From the NCBI GenBank assembly GCA_902464565.1, contig CABQJV010000007.1:34805-98804 (forward strand): 64,000 nucleotides of DNA. Reading direction: 5' to 3'. Position numbers and translations under genes: made by a program. Origin of the DNA: an uncultured Collinsella sp. (GTDB lineage Bacteria > Actinomycetota > Coriobacteriia > Coriobacteriales > Coriobacteriaceae). The notes under the pieces were generated by a model, which was not told the origin of the DNA, did no database searches, and saw only the letters and a list, made by a program, of their open reading frames with translations. Of this stretch, positions 35,568 to 43,119 are shown in pieces. Numbering within the stretch: the first letter of the stretch is position 1; each line of letters begins with the position of its first letter.

Positions 35568-36470
35568 TTACTTTTTATCGGCAGTCAAGGGAAGCTTTTC
35601 CGCCGACACATCCAGGCCATAGCGATAGCTGATGGCATCGACGGGGCAGGCCCCGATGCACTTTCCGCACCGGATACATTCGGCATGATTGGGCGCGTGG
35701 ACCACATCAACGTCCATTTGACAAACCCTTGAACACTTGCCGCACGAGACGCATTTGCACGCGTCGACCTGAATCCCCAACAAGGACACCTTATTCATGA
35801 GCGCATAGAATGCGCCGAGTGGACAAATCCATTTGCAGAAGGGGCGGTAGAACAAAACGCTCAGCACTACCACGGCAATGAGAACGGCAAGTTTCCAAGT
35901 AAAGAGATGTCCCAACGCAGATCGAATGCCGGCATTGGCAATGGCCAGCGGAATGGCGCCCTCGAGCACGCCCTGCGGACAGATGTACTTACAAAAGAAC
36001 GGGTCGCCCATGCCCACGTCGTTAACCACCAGCACAGGCAGCAATACCACAGCAAATAGCAGCACAACGTATTTGATATACGTAAGCGCCTTGAGCCTTT
36101 TTGTCGAAAGCTTTTTGCCGGGAATCTTGTGAAGCAGCTCCTGCAGCCAGCCAAACGGGCACAGAAAGCCGCATACAAAGCGCCCCAGCAGCACGCCGAG
36201 CAAAATGAGCGTACCGGTGACGTAGTAAGAAAAGTTGAACTTGGATGAACCTACTACCGACTGGAACGACCCGATGGGGCACGCACCCGATGCCGCGGGG
36301 CACGAATAGCAGTTAAGCCCGGGTACGCAGACTGTTTTTCCCGCGCCCTGATAGATGCCGCCTTTGGCAAAGTTCGGCAGGTGAATGTTGGTGACGAGCG
36401 TCGCCGCCGCCTGAATGAATCCGCGAAATCGAGCCAAAACATGCGACGCAGTGTTTTCTCTTTTATCCAA
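35568..36470 (-). CDS. Membrane 4Fe-4S protein (NapH/NosR-like polyferredoxin)
   Basis: About 300 aa. An N-terminal GLNCYSCPAASGACPIGS is followed by several TMs with cytoplasmic FLCPFGW and WICPLGA motifs, then two ferredoxin motifs (CVSCGKCSRVC and CIRCGKCIGACPV). Likely electron transfer across the membrane to the TlpA-like redoxin. TTG at 36470 is chosen because GGAG lies upstream and it overlaps the stop of the CD1871A-type gene; an ATG at 36557 would overlap that gene out of frame. Confidence 0.85.
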   Translation of the reverse strand: MDKRENTASHVLARFRGFIQAAATLVTNIHLPNFAKGGIYQGAGKTVCVPGLNCYSCPAASGACPIGSFQSVVGSSKFNFSYYVTGTLILLGVLLGRFVCGFLCPFGWLQELLHKIPGKKLSTKRLKALTYIKYVVLLFAVVLLPVLVVNDVGMGDPFFCKYICPQGVLEGAIPLAIANAGIRSALGHLFTWKLAVLIAVVVLSVLFYRPFCKWICPLGAFYALMNKVSLLGIQVDACKCVSCGKCSRVCQMDVDVVHAPNHAECIRCGKCIGACPVDAISYRYGLDVSAEKLPLTADKK

Positions 36471-36609
36471 TTCCGATACACTCCAAGCACAGCCTAATCG
36501 CTTTGGCCAGCACGGCATCTGCCTCGCCACGCATAACGCCAAAGCACACCATGGCAATTCCGACGATCAACAAAGCGACCTGTACCACGGGTTTTACCGC
36601 TTTGAACAA
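36463..36609 (-). CDS. CD1871A family CXXC motif-containing small membrane protein
   Basis: A 48-aa single-TM protein. The hydrophobic VVQVALLIVGIAMVCFGVM is followed by RGEADAVLAKAI and the hallmark C-terminal CLECIGIG. The TTG start at 36609 has AAGGAG eight bases upstream. Known members sit beside 4Fe-4S membrane proteins and TlpA-like redoxins, exactly as here, where it overlaps the 4Fe-4S gene. The CXXC may relay thiol/disulfide electrons. Confidence 0.8.
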   Translation of the reverse strand: MFKAVKPVVQVALLIVGIAMVCFGVMRGEADAVLAKAIRLCLECIGIG

Positions 36610-36699
36610 CCTGACCACTCCTTTCGTTACGCGACCATTGGACCATATCGGCTATAAAATCCGTGTTAAGCGCGATTTGAAATGTGCAAGGAGACTGTT

Positions 36700-37374
36700 A
36701 TGCGTATTTTGATCGTCGAGGACGAGCGGGCGCTGTGCGACGCAATCGCGCGCAGCTTGCGGAACTTGGCGTACAGTGTCGACTGCTGTCACGACGGACA
36801 GGAGGCGCTCGACCTACTGGACGTTGAGGCCTTCGACCTCGTGGTACTCGACCTCAACCTTCCCCGCATCGACGGCATGACCGTACTCAGGGAACTTAGG
36901 AAAACTGACTGCGAGACTAAGGTACTGATTCTGTCCGCACGTGGCGAAGTATCAGATAAAGTCGCCGGACTCGATGCCGGCGCCAACGATTACCTCACCA
37001 AGCCGTTTCATCTGGACGAGCTTGCGGCAAGGATCCGCAGCCTCACCCTCAGACGCTTCGCACAAAGCGACATAGTATTAACCTGCGGAAAGCTCAGCTT
37101 TGACACCAAGGCGCGCATCGCTTCCGTGGACAGCGAGGCTTTATCTCTTACGCGCAAGGAAACGGGAATCTTGGAATACCTGATGCTTAATCAGGGGCGT
37201 CCGGTAAGTCAAGAGGAGCTTATCGAGCACGTTTGGGATAGCAGCGTGAACAGCTTTAGCAACGCAAGCCGCGTTCACATCTCGTCACTCCGCAAAAAGC
37301 TACGCAGCGCTTTGGGATACGACCCGATTCGCAATCGGATTGGAGAGGGCTACGTTATGGAGGATGGCGAATGA
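36700..37374 (+). CDS. OmpR family response regulator
   Basis: A 224-aa protein with a receiver (MRILIVEDERAL; phospho-Asp in VVLDLNLPRIDG; Lys in TKPFHLDEL) and an OmpR winged helix (SLTRKETGILEYLMLNQG). The start at 36700 follows AAGGAG. Its stop overlaps the kinase start (ATGA). It is divergent from the CD1871A/4Fe-4S/TlpA operon, the likely target. Confidence 0.93.
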   Translation: MRILIVEDERALCDAIARSLRNLAYSVDCCHDGQEALDLLDVEAFDLVVLDLNLPRIDGMTVLRELRKTDCETKVLILSARGEVSDKVAGLDAGANDYLTKPFHLDELAARIRSLTLRRFAQSDIVLTCGKLSFDTKARIASVDSEALSLTRKETGILEYLMLNQGRPVSQEELIEHVWDSSVNSFSNASRVHISSLRKKLRSALGYDPIRNRIGEGYVMEDGE

Positions 37375-38522
37375 AAGGGCTTTCGCTGCAATGGCGCATA
37401 ACGATTATGACGGCACTGCTCACGTGTGCAGCATGCGTGCTGACGAACTGCCTGGTCGGCTATACGGGCATGCGCTATATGGATGCCATCGGCAGTGACA
37501 TCTCGGCCCTTAACGCGACCGGCGAAGATTCGCCCCAGGCATTCGACCCAACGAAAGCGACCCCCGATGACAAGGTCACGATCGTCGTAAACGACGCACA
37601 GGAGTCTTTTGGCACGACAACCTGGTACATCACGGCTGGAGTCACACTCCTTGGCGGCGCGCTGGCATACTTTGTGAGCGGCCGTGCACTCAAACCGCTA
37701 CGGGCTTTTGCCGCCCAGGTAGAGCGCGTGCAGCCTGACAACCTAAGCGAAATCAGACTCAGTGAAGATGTGCCCACCGAGCTACAACGATGCAGCGCCT
37801 CTTTCAACGACATGATCGCCCGTCTTGGCGAAGGGTTCTCTGCACAGCGTCAGTTTACCGGCAACGCCGCACACGAGCTGCGCACCCCGCTCGCTCTTAT
37901 GCAAGCACAGATTGAACTATTCATCTCCGAGCACTCCGGTTTGCAACCCGAAACAGCCGAGCTGCTCGGCCTGCTACAAGAACAAACCGAGCGCATGTCT
38001 CGAATGACCAAGGTATTGCTCGAGATGAGTGAGCTCCGCAGCGTTCCTTGCAAGGACGATGTTGAACTTGGCCCCTTGTCCGAAGAGGTCCTCACCGACC
38101 TTGCGCCACTTGCCGAGGATAAGGACATAACCCTCGATTGCGCTGGAGACGCTTTAGTAATCGGAAGTGATACGCTCCTCTATCGGCTGGTGTTTAATCT
38201 GGTCGAAAACGCCATCCGTTACAGCCGCTCCGGCTCGACTGTCAACGTCTCCATCAGCGACAACGACAGCAACGTGTTCCTGCGAGTCGAGGACCAGGGC
38301 CCGGGAATACCCAAGAAGTACCGAGAGAGCATCTTCCAGCCGTTCTTTCGTCTAGACAAATCCCGCAGCAGGGCATACGGCGGTGCAGGACTCGGGCTAG
38401 CGCTTGTTTGGGAGATTGCAGCGCTTCACGGTGGCACGGTAGAGGTCGAAGAAAGTTCCGAGAACGGGACCACCATGCTCGTAAGCCTTCCAAAACGATC
38501 CGCAGCGTTAACCGAACAGTAA
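37371..38522 (+). CDS. Sensor histidine kinase, partner of the OmpR regulator
   Basis: A 383-aa protein with TM1 (about 10-32), a short periplasmic loop (35-80), TM2 (about 83-103), HAMP, H-box GNAAHELRTPLALMQAQ near 165, and an ATPase domain (NLVENAIRY; DQGPGIPKKY; GGAGLGLALV). It is translationally coupled to the response regulator. The small sensor loop suggests it detects membrane or redox state rather than a large ligand. Confidence 0.92.
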   Translation: MKGLSLQWRITIMTALLTCAACVLTNCLVGYTGMRYMDAIGSDISALNATGEDSPQAFDPTKATPDDKVTIVVNDAQESFGTTTWYITAGVTLLGGALAYFVSGRALKPLRAFAAQVERVQPDNLSEIRLSEDVPTELQRCSASFNDMIARLGEGFSAQRQFTGNAAHELRTPLALMQAQIELFISEHSGLQPETAELLGLLQEQTERMSRMTKVLLEMSELRSVPCKDDVELGPLSEEVLTDLAPLAEDKDITLDCAGDALVIGSDTLLYRLVFNLVENAIRYSRSGSTVNVSISDNDSNVFLRVEDQGPGIPKKYRESIFQPFFRLDKSRSRAYGGAGLGLALVWEIAALHGGTVEVEESSENGTTMLVSLPKRSAALTEQ

Positions 38523-38590
38523 AACGAAAGGGGTCCCGAGCAACAGGAGTACAATTGCTGCAATTGTTGCCAGCTGTTGGGAGATGGAAG

Positions 38591-39595
38591 ATGGACTGCG
38601 ATGGCTACCCGCGCATTCCCATGCCGTTGATGTGCACCGCCTTTGTGCCGGGGCAGATTGACGCTGCGGTTGCAGGCATTTCCGACCCCGATTCGCGCGC
38701 CATTGCCACGGCAGAAGTGCTGTACTTTCGCGGACAGGCCACCCTCGCTGCCAAGACGGCGCGCCCCTATCTTGACGCCACCGATCCCGCACTGCGCTAT
38801 TCCGCATGCCTTATCTGCGGATATGCCAGTCTGTCGCTCAACCGTATCGCCGACGCCCGCCGGTGCCTTGCTGGCATCCTCGATACGCCAACTGACGAGG
38901 AATCGCCCGCCGTCCACGCCACGCATATCCTGTTCGCCTCGGCCGCGAGTGTCCTGCTGCACTTGCCTTCCCCGTATTCTGCCGAAGAGTTTTATCCACT
39001 TGCGGCGCATCTGCCCGAAGGCCTGCGCCTGTTCGCCAGCTACGTGATGGCGCACGCCTTGTATCTGCGCGGCGAATACGGCCGCAGCCTGGGCATGGCG
39101 GAAAACGCCCTGATTATGAAACAGGGAAGCTATCCCATCTCGGAACTATTCCTGCACCTGGCAGCTTCCATGGCCTGCATGAGCCTCAAGGACATCGACG
39201 CCGCAAAAACGCACTTCGGAGCTGCTTGGGACATTGCGCGCCCCGACGGCCTTATCGAGCTCATTGGCGAGCACCACGGCCTTTTGCAGGGACTCATCGA
39301 GGCATGCCTAAAATCGCAATACCCTGACGATTTCGCACGCATCATCGAGATTACGTATCGATTCAGCTACGGCTGGCGGCGCATCCACAACCCCGATTCG
39401 GGCGAGGACGTGGCCGACGATTTAACGACCACAGAGTTCACTATGGCCATGCTCGCCTGCCGCGGATGGACCAACGCCGAAATCGCACGCCACATGGAAG
39501 TATCGCCGGGCACCGTTAAAAACCGCCTATCCGGCGTATACGCAAAGCTTGGCATCGGCACACGCGCCGAACTGGTCGCGCATATGTTGCGTTAG
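38591..39595 (+). CDS. LuxR family transcriptional regulator
   Basis: A 334-aa protein. The long N-terminal half is made of helix pairs rich in Ala/Leu, TPR-like (about 20-260), and the C-terminal LuxR helix-turn-helix (about 275-332) has WTNAEIARHMEVSPGTVKNR. No receiver domain or Walker A was seen, so it is not a MalT-type ATPase. GGGAG precedes the ATG. The target is unknown. Confidence 0.82.
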   Translation: MDCDGYPRIPMPLMCTAFVPGQIDAAVAGISDPDSRAIATAEVLYFRGQATLAAKTARPYLDATDPALRYSACLICGYASLSLNRIADARRCLAGILDTPTDEESPAVHATHILFASAASVLLHLPSPYSAEEFYPLAAHLPEGLRLFASYVMAHALYLRGEYGRSLGMAENALIMKQGSYPISELFLHLAASMACMSLKDIDAAKTHFGAAWDIARPDGLIELIGEHHGLLQGLIEACLKSQYPDDFARIIEITYRFSYGWRRIHNPDSGEDVADDLTTTEFTMAMLACRGWTNAEIARHMEVSPGTVKNRLSGVYAKLGIGTRAELVAHMLR

Positions 39596-39654
39596 CGACC
39601 GGGCTGCCAAGCACATCGAACGCGTTCCGGAACCCGGCGCTTCGCTCGGTCAAA

Positions 39655-39843
39655 TTGGAGATTTTGGCCATCGAACGGCACTACCGCCACGGGGCACCTT
39701 CTCGCAAAGACAGCAACGCTCCCCTTACGGCAGCCGCAGCAGCACTCGCCGCAGCTGGTGCCGGCCTTGTCGCCTACAGCGCCCGCCGCACGGCGCTCGA
39801 AAACGACACCGCCGATGAGGTCAATTCTGATAAGCCTCGCTAG
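39655..39843 (+). pseudogene. Possible remnant of a cell-wall-anchored protein tail
   Basis: The reading frame ends DSNAPLTAAAAALAAAGAGL followed by VAYSARRTALEND, which looks like the hydrophobic/basic tail of a sortase substrate (after an LPxTGD motif). The upstream residues (GAPSRK) do not form a valid sorting motif, and no signal peptide or body is present. A small genuine membrane protein is the alternative. Nothing else was seen in the gap 39596-39890. Confidence 0.3.
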
Positions 39844-39890
39844 CTCCTAGTTACTTTTGTGAGAGACGCCAACTCGGCTCGTCGAACATC

Positions 39891-39928
39891 AAATGGGCTG
39901 GTTCTGGATACCCAGAGCCAGCCCATTG
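39891..39928. terminator. Bidirectional terminator
   Basis: AATGGGCTGGTTCTGG and its near-perfect complement (39912-39927) form a long stem around ATA, just beyond the DUF6773-like gene's stop. Confidence 0.75.
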
Positions 39929-39932
39929 CGCA

Positions 39933-40517
39933 TTAGTTATCGTCAGTGGAGTCGAGTTCTGCCTCGAGCTTGGCACGGCGTCTTTTCGCCGTGAAAAACG
40001 TTGCGCACAGGACAGCAAACGTGGCCGCGAAAATCGTCGCACCGCAGAACACGCCCGTGGCCAGATTCGCCAACCAAAAGACGCTTTCGAGCGGTACGAT
40101 CTGCGCCTCAGCGATACAGCGCATTGCAGCAATAACAAGCGCGAACGCGGCGCCGCTAAGACCGCTGACAAGCAGGAAATATCCAACAGGAAGATGCTCG
40201 GTTTGCCCAAAACGATTGGTATCGACATAGCCCTTCCGCGTTTGCAGTCCTGCGCAAATCAACATCACGAGAACGAGCCACAAATACATGGCTGCCTCGA
40301 ACGGCGTTGCAAAGCCTTGCGGCATTTCACTGGCGTCGCTGTGAACCCACGCAACCTGTCGAGCTATAAACTGGTAGAAAAAGATCATCAGCATGCCAAA
40401 CGAAAGCAGCACGAAACCAATCTTGTAGATTTTTGCGCTCTCAGCTTCCAGGCGCTCATCCTTTGGGCCGGCATATTCACGCCACTTTTGCACGAGTTTT
40501 AAATCTTCAAATTTCAT
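39933..40517 (-). CDS. DUF6773-like membrane protein
   Basis: A 194-aa protein with a soluble N-terminus (MKFEDLKLVQKWREYAG) and four hydrophobic segments (about 30-50, 75-95, 115-135, 145-170), ending in a basic/acidic tail. Members of this type are encoded next to a small XRE repressor, as here (9 bp apart). The function is unknown. It is presumably controlled by that repressor. Confidence 0.7.
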   Translation of the reverse strand: MKFEDLKLVQKWREYAGPKDERLEAESAKIYKIGFVLLSFGMLMIFFYQFIARQVAWVHSDASEMPQGFATPFEAAMYLWLVLVMLICAGLQTRKGYVDTNRFGQTEHLPVGYFLLVSGLSGAAFALVIAAMRCIAEAQIVPLESVFWLANLATGVFCGATIFAATFAVLCATFFTAKRRRAKLEAELDSTDDN

Positions 40518-40526
40518 AGTGGACTC

Positions 40527-40757
40527 CTAAAGAGCGTTAGGGCCGGCTTCGATTTTGTCTTCCCAAAACAAGTCGTTCAACGTAACGCGCAGCGCTTTAC
40601 AGATTGCCACACACAAGTTGAGCGTGGGGTTGTAGCCACCCGCCTCGATAAGGCCGATGGTCTGGCGCGTAACGCCCACGGCCTCGGCCAAGTCAGCTTG
40701 CGAAAGGCCAACCGCCACGCGTGCCGCCTTCATGCGTAGGTTCTTTTTGCCCGGCAT
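40527..40757 (-). CDS. Small XRE family repressor
   Basis: A 76-aa Cro/CI-type helix-turn-helix protein (RVAVGLSQADLAEAVGVTRQ; GGYNPTLNLCVAICKALRV). MPGKKNLRM is the start, after AAGGA. Such 70-80-aa proteins are repressors encoded with DUF-type membrane proteins. A dyad in its promoter suggests autoregulation of the two-gene operon. Confidence 0.88.
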   Translation of the reverse strand: MPGKKNLRMKAARVAVGLSQADLAEAVGVTRQTIGLIEAGGYNPTLNLCVAICKALRVTLNDLFWEDKIEAGPNAL

Positions 40758-40797
40758 GGAGTTCCTTTCGTAGTAATGGACAGATATCCGTTGCAAC

Positions 40798-40847
40798 ATG
40801 ACAGAAATATATTGCATCCATCAGGTAATGTCAACTATATCTGTCAT
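40798..40847. promoter_or_regulatory. Dyad operator upstream of the XRE/DUF operon
   Basis: ATGACAGAAATATA (40798-40811) and TATATCTGTCAT (40836-40847) form an interrupted inverted repeat, and further TGTCAT/GACAG elements lie at 40777 and 40861. It is a likely repressor binding region. The rest of the 320-bp gap 40758-41076 shows no gene. Confidence 0.5.
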
Positions 40848-41076
40848 TATGAAAACCATGTCTGTCATCACCATGCGGACATAACAATTTCAATTCGCTA
40901 TTCAAACTTACTCGGACAGAACCGACTCGGTTTCGTCCAAGTAAACGCTGTTCCACCAAATTCCGAACGATTGTTCGATGGATTTCGTGTTGGTTGGAAT
41001 CGCCTATGGGCTGGGCTATGCTACCTTGACTATCTATATGACTTAAACGCAGCAAAGGAGCACCGAGAGAGCGAGT

Positions 41077-43074
41077 ATGGCAAAAAACACCGCAAACTAT
41101 GGTAACGACAGTATCCGCCAGCTCAAGGACGAGGAGCGCGTACGTCTGCGCCCCGCCGTTATTTTTGGCTCGGACGGACTCGACGGCTGCGCGCATGCCG
41201 CCTTCGAGATCCTGTCCAACGCCGTTGACGAGGCGCGCCAGGGCTACGGCAAGCTCATCACCCTTACCGCCTTTCGCGATGGCTCCATTCAGGTAGAGGA
41301 CAACGGTCGCGGCTGCCCGCTCGACTGGAACCCTTCCGAGAAGCGCTTTAACTGGGAGCTCGTCTTTTGCGAGCTCTACGCTGGCGGCAAGTACAACAAC
41401 AACCAGGGCGGCGACTACGACTTCTCGCTCGGTACCAACGGCCTGGGTTCGTGCGCGACCCAGTACGCCTCCGAGTACATGGACGTCACAGTTTGGCGCG
41501 ACGGCAACAAGTACTCCCTGCACTTTAAAAAGGGCAAGGTCGTCGGCGCCAAAAAGAAGGCACTCGAGATTGAGCCCAGCGACGAGGAACGCACCGGCAC
41601 CACCATCAAGTGGCGTCCCGATCTTGAGGTCTTTACCTCGATCAGCATTCCCCACGAGTGGTATCGAGAAACCATGCGCCGCCAGGCCGTGGTCAACGCC
41701 AACGTGACCTTCCGCCTGCGCATCGAGGGCGACGATGGCGAGTTTTCCGAAGAGGACTTTTGCTACCCCAAGGGCATCGAGGACTACGTGCTCGAAAAGG
41801 TCGGCACCGACTATCTCACCGAGCCCTTCTTTATCGAGGCTGACCGTCGCGGTCGCGATCGCGAGGACCTGCCCGACTACAACGTAAAGATCACCGCGTG
41901 CATGTGCTTCTCGCGCACCTTCATGATGCAGGAGTACTACCACAACTCATCGTGGCTCGAGAACGGCGGCTCGCCCGAGAAGGCTGCCCGCAGCGCCCTC
42001 ACCAGCGCCATCGATGCTTACATTAAGCAACAGGGCAAGTACAACAAAAACGAGAGCGGCATTAAGTGGCAAGACGTCCAGGACTGTCTGGTGCTGGTAA
42101 CCAACTGCTTCTCCACCCAGACGTCCTACGAGAACCAGACCAAGAAGGCCATCAATAACCGCTTTATCCAGCAGGCCATGACTGCCTTCTTTAAGGAGCG
42201 CCTCTCGACCTACCTGATCGAGAACAAGGACGCCGCCAATAAGATCATGGAGCAGGTGCTCATCAACAAGCGCTCGCGCGAGAACGCCGAGAAGACGCGC
42301 CAGAGCATCAAGACCAACCTGCAGCAGAAGACCGACATGGCCAACCGCGTGCAGAAGTTCATCGACTGCCGCTCCAAGGACAAGAGCCGTCGCGAGATCT
42401 ACATCGTAGAGGGCGACTCGGCAGCAGGCGCCATTCGCACCTCGCGCGATGCCGAGTTCCAGGGCGTTATGCCCGTCCGCGGCAAGATCCTCAACTGCCT
42501 GAAGGAGGACTACCCGCGCATCTTTAAGTCCGACATCATCATGGACCTCATGCGCGTGCTGGGCTGCGGCGTGGAGATCAAGGACAAGCGCATCAAGAAC
42601 CTCGGTGCCTTTGACCTGGACAACCTCAACTGGAACAAGGTCATCATCTGTACGGACGCCGACGTCGACGGTTATCACATCCGCACGCTCGTGCTCACCA
42701 TGCTCTACCGCCTGGTGCCCACACTTATCGACGAGGGCTACGTCTATATCGCCGAGTCGCCGCTCTACGAGATCAACTGCAAAGAGAAGACCTACTTTGC
42801 CTACACCGAGCTCGAGAAGAACGGCATCCTCAAGGAGATCGGCGACCAGAAGTGTTCCATCAACCGCTCCAAGGGTCTTGGTGAGAACGATCCGGACATG
42901 ATGTGGCTCACCACCATGAACCCCGAGACGCGTCGCCTGATCAAGGTGGAGCCCGAGGACGTCACCAAGATGGAGACCATGTTCAACCTGTTGCTGGGCA
43001 ATGACGAGGCAGGCCGCAAGCGCCATATCTCTGAGCACGGCAAGGAATACCTGGACCAGCTGGACCTGCAATAG
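41077..43074 (+). CDS. Type IIA DNA topoisomerase subunit B, gyrase/topo IV-like, divergent paralogue
   Basis: A 665-aa GHKL-ATPase/Toprim protein. The ATP site reads EILSNAVDEARQGYG and VEDNGRGCPLDWN. The Toprim has IVEGDSAAGAIRT (canonical gyrases have EGDSAGG), PVRGKILNC and TDADVDGYHIRTL. The middle region (HNSSWLENGGSPEKAARSAL) differs clearly from GyrB. It is paired with the A subunit 45 bp downstream. This is a second type II topoisomerase, probably for decatenation or a special role. The true gyrase genes are not in the window. Confidence 0.9.
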   Translation: MAKNTANYGNDSIRQLKDEERVRLRPAVIFGSDGLDGCAHAAFEILSNAVDEARQGYGKLITLTAFRDGSIQVEDNGRGCPLDWNPSEKRFNWELVFCELYAGGKYNNNQGGDYDFSLGTNGLGSCATQYASEYMDVTVWRDGNKYSLHFKKGKVVGAKKKALEIEPSDEERTGTTIKWRPDLEVFTSISIPHEWYRETMRRQAVVNANVTFRLRIEGDDGEFSEEDFCYPKGIEDYVLEKVGTDYLTEPFFIEADRRGRDREDLPDYNVKITACMCFSRTFMMQEYYHNSSWLENGGSPEKAARSALTSAIDAYIKQQGKYNKNESGIKWQDVQDCLVLVTNCFSTQTSYENQTKKAINNRFIQQAMTAFFKERLSTYLIENKDAANKIMEQVLINKRSRENAEKTRQSIKTNLQQKTDMANRVQKFIDCRSKDKSRREIYIVEGDSAAGAIRTSRDAEFQGVMPVRGKILNCLKEDYPRIFKSDIIMDLMRVLGCGVEIKDKRIKNLGAFDLDNLNWNKVIICTDADVDGYHIRTLVLTMLYRLVPTLIDEGYVYIAESPLYEINCKEKTYFAYTELEKNGILKEIGDQKCSINRSKGLGENDPDMMWLTTMNPETRRLIKVEPEDVTKMETMFNLLLGNDEAGRKRHISEHGKEYLDQLDLQ

Positions 43075-43119
43075 CAGCAAATCGATTACGACGGCCCATA
43101 AGAAGTTCAAGAGGAAATC

